Source of the DNA: Glandiceps talaboti
Taxonomy: Eukaryota; Hemichordata; Enteropneusta; Spengelidae
Reading direction: 5' to 3'
Assembly (NCBI RefSeq): GCF_964340395.1
Contig: NC_135550.1
Span: 3,323,001 to 3,387,000, forward strand
Length of the DNA: 64,000 nt
In this document: one piece after another, positions 37,301 to 51,787 of the stretch
Position numbering within the stretch: position 1 is the first letter of the stretch
Layout: each line of letters starts with the position of its first letter
Program-made: the position numbers and the translations under genes
The notes under the pieces: generated by a model
Databases searched by the model: none
The model's input: the letters and a program-made list of their open reading frames with translations, nothing else
What the model was told of the DNA's origin: nothing

Positions 37301-37787
37301 AGGTGTTAAGTGATAGCAAAAAAAAAATTGCTGTTCCATATGATATTAAAGCATCTGTCAAATTAGATAATTTTACAAGATATCTGTCCATGTGAATATT
37401 ATACATAATTTATATGATAAACAATGAAACAACCACTGTTCATTAAAGATTTAATAAGTACTTTCCAGTCCATAACGTCCGTTCCAAAAAAATAGTGCAA
37501 TATGTAGTACAAGAAACTGTTTGTGTACAGTAAAGGGAGATCAATTATTTTAACAGTGTCTGGTTCTAGGTCACAAAATTGACATTTATCAAAGTCTTTT
37601 TGAAGCTTGAGTAAAGTCACACTTTGAGCCATAGGATTACTTTAATATTATAAATGGGGAGGTATAGTGCAGTCTGCAAGTCTGGTTGTAATTTCACATA
37701 GATGACATATATTACAAGTTGTACAAGTTCAAATCTAAGCATCTGTACAAGAGTTGCTGTACATTTTATACTCTCATCCTGGTGACA
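37301..37787. other. No feature seen
   Basis: No recognised gene or repeat. Confidence 0.4.
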
Positions 37788-38135
37788 CTTTGTACAGTTA
37801 CATGAATAGAGTCAATGGTGTTGACCACACTTTGTACATGAATAGAGTCTGTGGTGTTGACCACACTTTGTACATGAATAGAGTCTGTGGTGTTGACCAC
37901 ACTTTGTACATGAATAGAGTCAGTGGTGTTGACCACACTTTGTACATGAATAGAGTCTGTGATGTTGACCACACTTTGTACATGAATAGAGTCAGTGATG
38001 TTGACCACACTTTGTACATGAATAGAGTCTGTGGTGTTGACCACACTTTGTACATGAATATAGTCAATGGTGTTGACCACACTTTGTACATGAATAGAGT
38101 CAATGGTGTTGACCACACTTTGTACATGAATAGAG
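37788..38135. repeat. 36-bp tandem repeat
   Basis: About nine copies of a unit containing TGTTGACCACACTTTGTACA and 'tgaatagagtc'. The ORFs on both strands result from the period being a multiple of three. Confidence 0.95.
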
Positions 38136-39774
38136 TCCATGTCTGTGTAAGTAGAGGGCTAAGTAATCAATTCAGACTTCTGATTAGAGAGAAATGGTAG
38201 TCTGGACAGGATAGATTGATTTATTAATAGCTGTGTAAAATAATAGGGCAAAAAAATTAAGTGAATCTTATAGAGAATGGAAACGATTGTATGATGGTCA
38301 GCCAATAGTTGTTAATGAACACAGTTGTATATAAGGTAGGACTTTTGACACAACAGAATAAATGCATTGTTGTATGGATCTCCATTTTCACTTTATTTAC
38401 AAACTAATCAACATTACAATCCAGGACCATGATTTGTTGCTTGTTCTCTTTAATTAGTTACATTGATTTTTATACCTCAATATCTTTTGCTTTGTATTGA
38501 TGTGTAAAAGAAAAAACTAAATAAAAAAAAATTGTATGATAAAATTTAGGACAGAGGCAAAAAAAAAAAGTTGTTTAGACTTTAACAAATAGTTCCTTAA
38601 ATACTGTTTTGTTCAAAAAGAACTGTTTATAAGAACATTCAGAGTAAGATTGAAATTCATAATCAGTTAAAGTGATCATTTACATGGGATGTAGGGTCAG
38701 TTGAATAATTATTGGTATGTAAATTTCAATAGAACTGTACCAGACTTGTGTATGTCTGTAATGGTTGCCATGGTGATATTTAATGTGTGTTTCAATCATG
38801 TGTTTGTGCTGCATGGAGGAATGAACTCATTCTCCTAAACCACAGCCTCTTTTACAGCACTGTCCTAGAGACAACATCAAGAGGCTTGTTTTTCAATATG
38901 TCAGAATGGAATGAACTATGACAACAGTTTGTTTGTTTGTTTGCAGCTGTGAAGAAATAGAGTAGGCTAAATATGTAAAGTAAGTAGAGAAGAAAATGAC
39001 AGTTTAGATATAACATTTGATGTATTTCATAGTTCTTCAGCCAAATTCAGCTGCTGTATGTAGTCAAACAAATGGATGATCAACTCATAATAAACAGGAT
39101 AACCAGTGAGATGTAATAATATTGTACAGTCAAATTACTGTCACTGGAATCACTAATGACCATATGCACCCCTATTACAAGCAAAGAACTTAAGAATCAG
39201 GAGAAAGATTGGGTTGATAAATCCTGCATGGAAGAGGGAATGTGCAATTATACATGTTTTTAAGAGGACTTGTACATTACATTTATAGTACATGACATTC
39301 ATAGTGCATGACATTCATAGTACATTTTGAAACTTTAACATGGAATCCATATTAGTATGGAAGTAGTACTTTTTCACAATGCCAAAACTGTGTCACCATT
39401 GCAATGACAGTTTCATTGATGTGACATCAGTTTGATTTATACATGTATTTGTCATTGCCATTTAACATTATAAATACTATTAGCAGACAGTACATGACAT
39501 CATGACTCATAGGAATTTTATTTAATTTGCACTCAAAACATGTCACACCAGATTAATGTAATCACAACTTCAATGTCATTAGTCAATACAATATTATATT
39601 TGAGATGTCACTGTGGGATTCAATTGTTGCTTTGTCTACAAGATGAGTTGCTTATTTCAGGATTGTCAACATATATTTTGTAGATATACAATCCATTGAC
39701 TTTAAATCTAGTATTTCTCAGCTATTTCACATTTTATAACTTGAAGACTTCAAAACAAAATACCCAATTATATA
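38136..39774. other. Intergenic, no feature seen
   Basis: AT-rich, without recognisable genes. Three short repeats of 'acattcatagt' lie at 39,276-39,320. Confidence 0.45.
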
Positions 39775-41275
39775 CTTGTACTTGTCACCCCTAGTTACTT
39801 GTGTCTGTCACCCCTAGCAACTTGTATTTGTCACCCCTAGTTACTTGTATCTGTCACCCCAAGTTACTTGTACTTGTCACCCCTAGTTACTTGTATCTGT
39901 CACCCCAAGTTACTTGTACTTGTCACCCCTAGTTACTTGTACTTGTCACCCCTAGTTACTTGTACTTGTCACCCCTAGTTACTTGTACTTGTCACCCCTA
40001 GTTACTTGTACTTGTCACCCCTAGTTACTTGTATTTGTCACCCCTAGTTACTTGTATCTGTCACCCCTAGTTACTTGTACTTGTCACCCCTAGTTACTTG
40101 TACTTGTCACCCCTAGTTACTTGTATTTGTCACCCCTAGTTACTTGTACTTGTCACCCCTAGTTACTTGTACTTGTCACCCCTAGTTACTTGAACTTGTC
40201 TCACCCCTAGTTAATTGTACTTGTCACCCCTAGTTACTTGTACTTGTCACCCCTAGTTACTTGTATCTGTCACCCCTAGTTACTTGTACTTGTCACCCCA
40301 AGTTACTTGTACTTGTCATCCCTAGTTACTTGTATCTGTCACCCCTAGTTACTTGTACTTGTCACCCCTAGTTACTTGTACTTGTCATCCCTAGTTACTT
40401 GTATCTGTCACCCCTAGTTACTTGTACTTGTCATCCCTAGTTACTTGTACTTGTCACCCCTAGTTACTTGTACTTGTCACCCCTAGTTACTTGTATCTGT
40501 CACCCCTAGTTACTTGTATTTGTCACCCCAAGTTACTTGTACTTGTCACCCCTAGTTACTTGTATCTGTCACCCCTAGTTACTTGTACTTGTCATCCCTA
40601 GTTACTTGTACTTGTCACCCCGTTACTTGTATCTGTCACCCCTAGTTACTTGTACTTGTCGTCCCTAGTTACTTGTACTTGTCACCCCTAGTTACTTGTA
40701 CTTGTCACCCCGTTACTTGTATCTGTCACCCCTAGTTACTTGTACTTGTCGTCCCTAGTTACTTGTACTTGTCACCCCTAGTTACTTGTACTTGTCACCC
40801 CTAGTTACTTGTACTTGTCACCCCTAGTTACTTGTACTTGTCACCCCTAGTTACTTGTACTTGTCACCCCTAGTTACTTGTACTTGTCACCCCTAGTTAC
40901 TTGTACTTGTCTCACCCCTAGTTAATTGTACTTGTCACCCCTAGTTACTTGTATCTGTCACCCCTAGTTACTTGTACTTGTCACCCCAAGTTACTTGTAT
41001 CTGTCACCCCAAGTTACTTGTACTTGTCATCCCTAGTTACTTGTACTTGTCACCCCGTTACTTGTATCTGTCACCCCTAGTTACTTGTATCTGTCACCCC
41101 TAGTTACTTGTACTTGTCACCCCTAGTTACTTGTATCTGTCACCCCTAGTTACTTGTACTTGTCACCCCAAGTTACTTGTACTTGTCACCCCTAGTTACT
41201 TGTATGTCACCCCTAGTTACTTGTATCTGTCACCCCTAGCAACTTGTATTTGTCATCCCCTAGTTACTAAGTTGT
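39775..41275. repeat. 23-bp satellite
   Basis: About 65 copies of TTACTTGTACTTGTCACCCC plus TAG, with variants (TATCTG, AAG, CATCCC). Confidence 0.97.
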
Positions 41276-41523
41276 ATTTGCCATTGCATGTTAATTGTAT
41301 CTTTTATGTGTTTGATGTTATTGTGTATAGAGCAAATGAAATAGAATTGTATTTATATTTAATAATGAATTTTAACAACCCTCGTCATAATGTGTACATG
41401 TATTTATAATATTCAGTAAATTGAGGTGTCTCATATTTTCATGTTTATTGTAGAACTCGGTGACATTATTGTAAATGCAAATTGTGACAATGAAAAGCAT
41501 GTTTAAAAGAGTAGTAAGAATAA

Positions 41524-44500
41524 AGTCTATATTTCCCTATGAATATGTTGTATGTATGTGAGTTCTTTTTTACAGTCTATATTTCCCTATGAATATGTTG
41601 TATGTGAGTTCTTTTTTACAGTCTATATTTCCCTATGAATATGTTGTATGCGAGTTCTTTTTTACAGTCTATATTTCCCTATGAATATGTTGTATGCGAG
41701 TTCTTTTTTACAGTCTATATTTCCCTATGAATATGTTGTATGCGAGTTCTTTTTTACAGTCTATATTTCCCTATGAATATGTTGTATGTGAGTTCTTTTT
41801 TACAGTCTATATTTCCCTATGAATATGTTGTATGTGAGTTCTTTTTTACAGTCTATATTTCCCTATGAATATGTTGTATGCGAGTTCTTTTTTACAGTCT
41901 ATATTTCCCTATGAATATGTTGTATGTGAGTTCTTTTTTACAGTCTATATTTCCCTATGAATATGTTGTATGTGAGTTCTTTTTTACAGTCTATATTTCC
42001 CTATGAATATGTTGTATGTGAGTTCTTTTTTACAGTCTATATTTCCCTATGAATATGTTGTATGTATGTGAGTTCTTTTTTACAGTCTATATTTCCCTAT
42101 GAATATGTTGTATGTGAGTTCTTTTTTACAGTCTATATTTCCCTATGAATATGTTGTATGTATGTGAGTTCTTTTTTACAGTCTATATTTCCCTATGAAT
42201 ATGTTGTATGTATGTGAGTTCTTTTTTACAGTCTATATTTCCCTATGAATATGTTGTATGTGAGTTCTTTTTTACAGTCTATATTTCCCTATGAATATGT
42301 TGTATGTGAGTTCTTTTTTACAGTCTATATTTCCCTATGAATATGTTGTATGTGAGTTCTTTTTTACAGTCTATATTTCCCTATGAATATGTTGTATGTG
42401 AGTTCTTTTTTACAGTCTATATTTCCCTATGAATATGTTGTATGTGAGTTCTTTTTTACAGTCTATATTTCCCTATGAATATGTTGTATGTGAGTTCTTT
42501 TTTACAGTCTATATTTCCCTATGAATATGTTGTATGTGAGTTCTTTTTTACAGTCTATATTTCCCTATGAATATGTTGTATGTATGTGAGTTCTTTTTTA
42601 CAGTCTATATTTCCCTATGAATATGTTGTATGTGAGTTCTTTTTTACAGTCTATATTTCCCTATGAATATGTTGTATGTATGTGAGTTCTTTTTTACAGT
42701 CTATATTTCCCTATGAATATGTTGTATGTGAGTTCTTTTTTAGTCTATATTTCCCTATGAATATGTTGTATGTGAGTTCTTTTTTACAGTCTATATTTCC
42801 CTATGAATATGTTGTATGTGAGTTCTTTTTTACAGTCTATATTTCCCTATGAATATGTTGTATGTGAGTTCTTTTTTACAGTCTATATTTCCCTATGAAT
42901 ATGTTGTATGTGAGTTCTTTTTTACAGTCTATATTTCCCTATGAATATGTTGTATGTGAGTTCTTTTTTACAGTCTATATTTCCCTATGAATATGTTGTA
43001 TGTGAGTTCTTTTTTACAGTCTATATTTCCCTATGAATATGTTGTATGTGAGTTCTTTTTTACAGTCTATATTTCCCTATGAATATGTTGTATGTGAGTT
43101 CTTTTTTACAGTCTATATTTCCCTATGAATATGTTGTATGCGAGTTCTTTTTTACAGTCTATATTTCCCTATGAATATGTTGTATGCGAGTTCTTTTTTA
43201 CAGTCTATATTTCCCTATGAATATGTTGTATGCGAGTTCTTTTTTACAGTCTATATTTCCCTATGAATATGTTGTATGCGAGTTCTTTTTTACAGTCTAT
43301 ATTTCCCTATGAATATGTTGTATGTGAGTTCTTTTTTACAGTCTATATTTCCCTATGAATATGTTGTATGTGAGTTCTTTTTTACAGTCTATATTTCCCT
43401 ATGAATATGTTGTATGCGAGTTCTTTTTTACAGTCTATATTTCCCTATGAATATGTTGTATGCGAGTTCTTTTTTACAGTCTATATTTCCCTATGAATAT
43501 GTTGTATGCGAGTTCTTTTTTACAGTCTATATTTCCCTATGAATATGTTGTATGTGAGTTCTTTTTTACAGTCTATATTTCCCTATGAATATGTTGTATG
43601 CGAGTTCTTTTTTACAGTCTATATTTCCCTATGAATATGTTGTATGCGAGTTCTTTTTTACAGTCTATATTTCCCTATGAATATGTTGTATGCGAGTTCT
43701 TTTTTACAGTCTATATTTCCCTATGAATATGTTGTATGCGAGTTCTTTTTTACAGTCTATATTTCCCTATGAATATGTTGTATGCGAGTTCTTTTTTACA
43801 GTCTATATTTCCCTATGAATATGTTGTATGCGAGTTCTTTTTTACAGTCTATATTTCCCTATGAATATGTTGTATGTGAGTTCTTTTTTACAGTCTATAT
43901 TTCCCTATGAATATGTTGTATGTGAGTTCTTTTTTACAGTCTATATTTCCCTATGAATATGTTGTATGTATGTGAGTTCTTTTTTACAGTCTATATTTCC
44001 CTATGAATATGTTGTATGTGAGTTCTTTTTTACAGTCTATATTTCCCTATGAATATGTTGTATGTGAGTTCTTTTTTACAGTCTATATTTCCCTATGAAT
44101 ATGTTGTATGCGAGTTCTTTTTTACAGTCTATATTTCCCAATGAATATGTTGTATGCGAGTTCTTTTTTACAGTCTATATTTCCCTATGAATATGTTGTA
44201 TGTGAGTTCTTTTTTACAGTCTATATTTCCCTATGAATATGTTGTATGTGAGTTCTTTTTTACAGTCTATATTTCCCTATGAATATGTTGTATGTATGTG
44301 AGTTCTTTTTTACAGTCTATATTTCCCTATGAATATGTTGTATGTATGTGAGTTCTTTTTTACAGTCTATATTTCCCTATGAATATGTTGTATGTGAGTT
44401 CTTTTTTACAGTCTATATTTCCCTATGAATATGTTGTATGTGAGTTCTTTTTTACAGTCTATATTTCCCTATGAATATGTTGTATGTGAGTTCTTTTTTA

Positions 44501-45246
44501 CAGTCTATATTTCCCTATGAATATGTTGTATGCGAGTTCTTTTTTACAGTCTATATTTCCCTATGAATATGTTGTATGTATGTGAGTTCTTTTTTACAGT
44601 CTATATTTCCCTATGAATATGTTGTATGCGAGTTCTTTTTTACAGTCTATATTTCCCTATGAATATGTTGTATGCGAGTTCTTTTTTACAGTCTATATTT
44701 CCCTATGAATATGTTGTATGCGAGTTCTTTTTTACAGTCTATATTTCCCTATGAATATGTTGTATGCGAGTTCTTTTTTACAGTCTATATTTCCCTATGA
44801 ATATGTTGTATGCGAGTTCTTTTTTACAGTCTATATTTCCCTATGAATATGTTGTATGTATGTGAGTTCTTTTTTACAGTCTATATTTCCCTATGAATAT
44901 GTTGTATGCGAGTTCTTTTTTACAGTCTATATTTCCCTATGAATATGTTGTATGCGAGTTCTTTTTTACAGTCTATATTTCCCTATGAATATGTTGTATG
45001 CGAGTTCTTTTTTACAGTCTATATTTCCCTATGAATATGTTGTATGCGAGTTCTTTTTTACAGTCTATATTTCCCTATGAATATGTTGTATGCGAGTTCT
45101 TTTTTACAGTCTATATTTCCCTATGAATATGTTGTATGCGAGTTCTTTTTTACAGTCTATATTTCCCTATGAATATGTTGTATGTGAGTTCTTTTTTACA
45201 GTCTATATTTCCCTATGAATATGTTGTATGTGAGTTCTTTTTTACA
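41524..45246 (+). repeat. 46-bp satellite with splice-site-like units
   Basis: About 80 copies, 3.7 kb. Each unit holds TCTATATTTCCCTATGAATA and 'tgttgtat', then GTGAGTTCTTTTTTACAG. A 50-bp variant carries an extra TATG. Many units read GCGAG instead of GTGAG. Sequence identity between units is very high, so the array is young or homogenised. Confidence 0.98.
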
Positions 45247-46837
45247 AACCATTAATACATAAGCCTCAGCACAGACAAGGAAAAGAGGTATTAGTAACAT
45301 ACAATGGTAATAGGACAAGTTTTTAGTAAGTTTCTTTTTGTAATTTTTGATTTGGTTGGAATGTTGGGAACTGTGAATCCCTGTACATCATATTTTTCCA
45401 TTTGAATGAAATCAACATAGGTGTGAATAAATTAATGATGTGAGCTAGATTGATTAGTCAGAGTTTGATGTGCAAATAATGATATATTGACAATTGGCCG
45501 GTGTTCATAGAGAAAAGTGTTGTATAAAAATAAGACAATTGTTTATTTTTGTAGTGACATCATGTACAGACAAAATAATGTGATAACCTTATAGTCATTT
45601 TACTACTAAAATTGTTCGAACTATAGTTAAATTTGTTGTGGTATCAAAATACTTTGGATTTGTCAAAACAAAAATAGTTTTGATGAACATGTTGAGGGCG
45701 CACTGAACCTTATAACCTTACTAAAAAATCAAAGCAGTATTTCAGATTGTATTCCACTGCGTTTTCAAGCTGCAAAACCTATATATGTGTCTTTTCTTGC
45801 TGTACATTCTACAGTTGTAATATCATGATGAGTAATTGAATAATGTAATTGCTAAACACACTATGGCTAAAGTAATACAGATAGAGAGAGAGCAAATCAG
45901 TAAGATGTCATAATGGTCATCTCTCCAAAGTAAAAAGCTGAAGAAAAAGTGTGAAACAAGCATATAGTAGGTATGATGAAACTGTGACAATTATTACAGT
46001 TACTGAAGAATATATTTCAATAAATGTGGGTAGATGTGTATACTGTATTGTTCATGTATGGTGTATGTAATTTTGTGAGTGTTCACATTTCTTTGTTGTC
46101 GACATGTTTATTTGCAAGACACGCTGGACTAAAAACAAAAGTATTTTAAAGGATGTGTTGAGGGCACATGCCTACTTGATAACCACTCTCGCTGTTATTA
46201 CATTTCTTTCAATCAGTGAGGTGTTCCCAGGCTGCAAAAACTATATAGCATGTCTTATCTTTCTGCATAATTCCTCTCCAAATTTTGAGACTATGCAAGT
46301 GTTGTTATATTCTAGTCCTATATGTAGTACAATCATCTCCACTGTATAGTGAAATGAACTTCTCTAGCACCAAAATTCTGTTCTTCCCACCAACAGCACT
46401 AGTTTATGCTATTGGAGTGTTGATTTAATAAACGGGATCATATTAATGCATCCTCACATCACTTTATTTTACACTGGAGGTTGAGTTTGTAGTAAACTAA
46501 GTGAAGTAACCAATTACAACTGCCTGTCAATGTGAAATGCATTACTGTATCCCTATTTAAATGATCCTGTGGTACGGTGTGTCACTCCTGAGCAAATTAA
46601 GAATATTTCCATGCCTTTAATTTCTTTGAAAATATATCCTTTGTACTGGCGCTTCTTAAAAAGTGAAGCATTTTCTATCTGTATATGCACTATTAATAGT
46701 AAATGTCTGTGTATACCACTTCTTTTCACCAAAATAACAGTTACTATACCTGTAGTCATTTCATCTCCCTCCCTCCCTCCCTTTTGGAATGTTTACTCAC
46801 CTATCAGATGATGTTATTTAATCAAAATATACTGCCA
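45247..46837. other. Intergenic, possible old duplication
   Basis: Segments near 45,690-45,790 and 46,150-46,260 share 'tgttgagggc', 'cttgataacc' and 'aggctgcaaaa'-like phrases. No gene was recognised. The 81-codon ORF at 46,104 has no family features. Confidence 0.35.
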
Positions 46838-47347
46838 TTTGGTTGTTGCTAAGGTGTGGTCATGGTTGCTAGGGCCAGTTGTGTCAAAATCTTTTGATGA
46901 AAATCTGTAGAATAACACTTCCAGAAACATCTTACCAAGTTTCAGTCTCACTGACCAAGTACTTTTTTAGATACAAGTTTCTGACCCAAATGCACATTTT
47001 ACAATTAATTTGCTCATCACTGACGATAACAGCTTAATATTTCTTCATCTATACACCTCCAGATGCATCCCCATTAAATTTCAGCCCAATCAGCTCAGTA
47101 GTTTTGGAATTAAAGATTTTTGACCAAAAAGACACATTTTTAGCCCTAATTTGCATATCACTGATGGGATAATCATGTCTTGAACAATTCTTAATCTAAA
47201 CATTCTTAAGAATGTTCCCACCAAATTTAAGGCCGATCTGCCCAGTTTAAGTTTTTTGACCAAAAATCACATTTTTTTACCCAAATCACAGATGCTTTGC
47301 CATGCCTATAGCACTACTGAACCTTATAAGTTCAGTTGTGCTAAAAA
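46838..47347 (-). mobile_element. Family A element, 3'-truncated, minus strand
   Basis: On the minus strand it begins with AGCACAACTGAAC (end CAGTTGTGCT at 47333-47342) paired with GGTTCAGTAGTGCTATAG, the family's foldback left end. It ends inside the first GCAACAACCAAATG unit. Confidence 0.8.
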
Positions 47348-47429
47348 TTGATTGTAAACTTGTTCAAATACGCCAATGTTATGGCTCTGGTGGGCCTTCT
47401 TTTGAAAGGGCAAGCTCTCTGTGAGCAGA

Positions 47430-47640
47430 TTTACTTTGAAAACACTATTATTTTGCAGAACCGGTGTAATCGAGCATGCTGGTTGATGAATGGACAACCA
47501 GTTGATATTGTTGAGTGGTTTCAAATACTTAGGCATCAATCAAGACAGTAAGTTAAGATTCACCAGAAATACTGATAGCATTGTCAACAAAGCATCACAA
47601 TGTATGTGTATGACATCCTATTGTGCTGAATCTTAATGTT
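47430..47640 (+). pseudogene. LINE polymerase fragment (frameshifted)
   Basis: NGQPVDIVEW is in one frame, and FKYLGI-like then FTRNTDSIVNKASQ follow in another. Together they are the 'V-x-x-F-K-Y-L-G' motif of non-LTR retrotransposon polymerases, with a one-base frame break. It runs up to the 45-bp satellite. Confidence 0.65.
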
Positions 47641-47654
47641 ATTTACATTCTGTT

Positions 47655-50600
47655 CTTAGTTGTCTTTATTGTATGACTGTATATATCAGTGTTTTAGTCT
47701 TTATCTGTCTGTATTGTATGACTGTATATATCAGTGTTTTAGTCTTTATCTGTCTATATTGTATGACTGTATATATCAGTGTTTTAGTCTTTATCTGTCT
47801 ATATTGTATGACTGTATATATCAGTGTTTTAGTCTTTATCTGTCTATATTGTATGACTGTATATATCAGTGTTTTAGTCTTTATCTGTCTATATCAGTGT
47901 TTTAGTCTTTATCTGTCTATATTGTATGACTGTATATATCAGTGTTTTAGACTTTATCTGTCTATATTGTATGACTGTATATATCAGTGTTTTAGTCTTT
48001 ATCTGCCTTTATTGTATGACTGTATATATCAGTCTTTTAGTCTTTATCTGTCTATATTGTATGACTGTATATATCAGTGTTTTAGTCTTTATCTGTCTAT
48101 ATTGTATGACTGTATATATCACTGTTTTAGTCTTTATCTGTCTATATTGTATGACTATATATATCAGTGTTTTAGTCTTTATCTGTCATTATTGTATGAC
48201 TGTATATATCAGTGTTTTAGTCTTTATCTGTCTATATTGTATGACTATATATATCAGTGTTTTAGTCTTTATCTGTCTATATTGTATGACTGTATATATC
48301 ACTGTTTTAGTCTTTATCTGTCATTATTGTATGACTGTATATATCAGTGTTTTAGTCTTTATCTGTCTATATTGTATGACTATATATCAGTGTTTTAGTC
48401 TTTATCTGTCATTATTGTATGACTGTATATATCACTGTTTTAGTCTTTATCTGTCTATATTGTATGACTATATATCAGTGTTTTAGTCTTTATCTGTCAT
48501 TATTGTATGACTGTATATATCAGTGTTTTAGTCTTTATCTGTCTATATTGTATGACTATATATATCAGTGTTTTAGTCTTTATCTGTCATTATTGTATGA
48601 CTATATATATCAGTGTTTTAGTCTTTATCTGTCATTATTGTATGACTGTATATATCACTGTTTTAGTCTTTATCTGTCTATATTGTATGACTGTATATAT
48701 CAGTGTTTTAGTCTTTATCTGTCTATATTGTATGACTATATATATCAGTGTTTTAGTCTTTATCTGTCATTATTGTATGACTGTATATATCAGTGTTTTA
48801 GTCTTTATCTGTCTGTATTGTATGACTATATATCAGTGTTTTAGTCTTTATCTGTCATTATTGTATGACTGTATATATCAGTGTTTTAGTCTTTATCTGT
48901 CTATATTGTATGACTGTATATATCAGTGTTTTAGTCTTTATCTGTCTATATTGTATGACTATATATATCAGTGTTTTAGTCTTTATCTGTCTGTATTGTA
49001 TGACTATATATATCAGTGTTTTAGTCTTTATCTGCCTTTATTGTATGACTGTATATATCAGTCTTTTAGTCTTTATCTGTCTATATTGTATGACTATATA
49101 TATCAGTGTTTTAGTCTTTATCTGTCTGTATTGTATGACTATATATCAGTGTTTTAGTCTTTATCTGTCATTATTGTATGACTGTATATATCAGTGTTTT
49201 AGTCTTTATCTGTCTATATTGTATGACTATATATCAGTGTTTTAGTCTTTATCTGTCTGTATTGTATGACTATATATCAGTCTTTTAGTCTTTATCTGTC
49301 TATATTGTATGACTATATATATCAGTGTTTTAGTCTTTATCTGTCTGTATTGTATGACTATATATCAGTGTTTTAGTCTTTATCTGTCATTATTGTATGA
49401 CTGTATATATCAGTGTTTTAGTCTTTATCTGTCTATATTGTATGACTGTATATATCAGTGTTTTAGTCTTTATCTGTCTGTATTGTATGACTATATATCA
49501 GTGTTTTAGTCTTTATCTGTCTGTATTGTATGACTATATATCAGTGTTTTAGTCTTTATCTGTCATTATTGTATGACTGTATATATCAGTGTTTTAGTCT
49601 TTATCTGTCATTATTGTATGACTGTATATATCAGTGTTTTAGTCTTTATCTGTCTATATTGTATGACTATATATCAGTGTTTTAGTCTTTATCTGTCATT
49701 ATTGTATGACTGTATATATCAGTGTTTTAGTCTTTATCTGTCTGTATTGTATGACTATATATACCCCCGGTATCAGTGTTTTAGTCTTTATCTGTCATTA
49801 TTGTATGACTGTATATATCAGTGTTTTAGTCTTTATCTGTCATTATTGTATGACTGTATATATCAGTGTTTTAGTCTTTATCTGTCTATATTGTATGACT
49901 ATATATCAGTGTTTTAGTCTTTATCTGTCTGTATTGTATGACTATATATACCCCCGGTATCAGTGTTTTAGTCTTTATCTGTCATTATTGTATGACTGTA
50001 TATATCAGTGTTTTAGTCTTTATCTGTCTATATTGTATGACTATATATATCACTGTTTTAGTCTTTATCTGTCTTTATTGTATGACTGTATATATCAGTG
50101 TTTTAGTCTTTATCTGTCTTTATTGTATGACTATATATCAGTCTTTTAGTCTTTATCTGTCTGTATTGTATGACTGTATATATCAGTGTTTTAGTCTTTA
50201 TCTGTCTGTATTGTATGACTATATATATCAGTGTTTTAGTCTTTATCTGCCTTTATTGTATGACTGTATATATCAGTCTTTTAGTCTTTATCTGTCTATA
50301 TTGTATGACTATATATATCAGTGTTTTAGTCTTTATCTGTCTGTATTGTATGACTATATATCAGTGTTTTAGTCTTTATCTGTCATTATTGTATGACTAT
50401 ATATCAGTGTTTTAGTCTTTATCTGTCTATATTGTATGACTGTATATATCAGTGTTTTAGTCTTTATCTGTCTATATTGTATGACTATATATATCAGTGT
50501 TTTAGTCTTTATCTGTCTTTATTGTATGACTGTATATATCACTGTTTTAGTCTTTATCTGTCTTTATTGTATGACTATATATATCAGTGTTTTAGTCTTT

Positions 50601-51787
50601 ATCTGTCTATATTGTATGACTATATATCAGTGTTTTAGTCTTTATCTGTCTATATTGTATGACTATATATATCACTGTTTTAGTCTTTATCTGTCTTTAT
50701 TGTATGACTGTATATATCAGTGTTTTAGTCTTTATCTGTCTTTATTGTATGACTATATATCAGTGTTTTAGTCTTTATCTGTCTATATTGTATGACTATA
50801 TATATCACTGTTTTAGTCTTTATCTGTCTATATTGTATGACTATATATCAGTGTTTTAGTCTTTATCTGCCTTTATTGTATGACTGTATATATCAGTGTT
50901 TTAGTCTTTATCTGTCTTTATTGTATGACTGTATATATCAGTGTTTTAGTCTTTATTGTATGACTATATATCAGTGTTTTAGTCTTTATCTGTCTATATT
51001 GTATGACTATATATCAGTGTTTTAGTCTTTACCTGTCTATATTGTATGACTATATATCAGTGTTTTAGTCTTTATCTGTCTATATTGTATGACTATATAT
51101 CACTGTTTTAGTCTTTATCTGTCTATATTGTATGACTGTATATATCAGTGTTTTAGTCTTTATCTGCCTTTATTGTATGACTGTATATATCAGTGTTTTA
51201 GTCTTTATCTGTCTTTATTGTATGACTATATATCAGTGTTTTAGTCTTTATCTGTCTATATTGTATGACTATATATCAGTGTTTTAGTCTTTACCTGTCT
51301 ATATTGTATGACTATATATCAGTGTTTTAGTCTTTATCTGTCTATATTGTATGACTATATATCAGTGTTTTAGTCTTTATCTGTCTATATTGTATGACTA
51401 TATATCAGTGTTTTAGTCTTTATCTGTCTATATTGTATGACTATATATCAGTGTTTTAGTCTTTATCTGTCTGTATTGTATGACTATATATCAGTGTTTT
51501 AGTCTTTATCTGTCTATATTGTATGACTATATATCAGTGTTTTAGTCTTTATCTGTCTATATTGTATGACTGTATATATCAGTGTTTTAGTCTTTATCTG
51601 TCTATATTGTATGACTGTATATATCAGTGTTTTAGTCTTTATCTGTCTATATTGTATGACTGTATATATCAGTGTTTTAGTCTTTATCTGTCTATATTGT
51701 ATGACTGTATATATCAGTGTTTTAGTCTTTATCTGCCTTTATTGTATGACTGTATATATCAGTCTTTTAGTCTTTATCTGTCTATAT
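47655..51787 (+). repeat. 45-bp satellite (about 93 units)
   Basis: Units of 45, 43 or fewer bases containing ATATCAGTGTTTTAGTCTTT and 'atctgtctatattgtatgac'. Two units (near 49,764 and 49,953) share an insertion of CCCCCGGT, showing block duplication of about 190 bp. The many overlapping ORFs are artefacts. Confidence 0.97.

Noticed and set aside
37754-38200. Both-strand ORFs over the 36-bp array
   Set aside because: Period is a multiple of three, so open frames are expected by chance.
39775-45246. CRISPR-like regular repeats
   Set aside because: Units are contiguous with no unique spacers, and the window is clearly animal nuclear DNA.
41524-45246. Real 18-nt introns separating 28-nt exons
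   Set aside because: Animal spliceosomes are not known to remove 18-nt introns, and the 28-nt pieces do not keep an open frame. It is kept only as a splice-site-like observation.
46104-46349. 81-codon ORF
   Set aside because: No start context, family resemblance or splice partner. It overlaps a possible old duplication.
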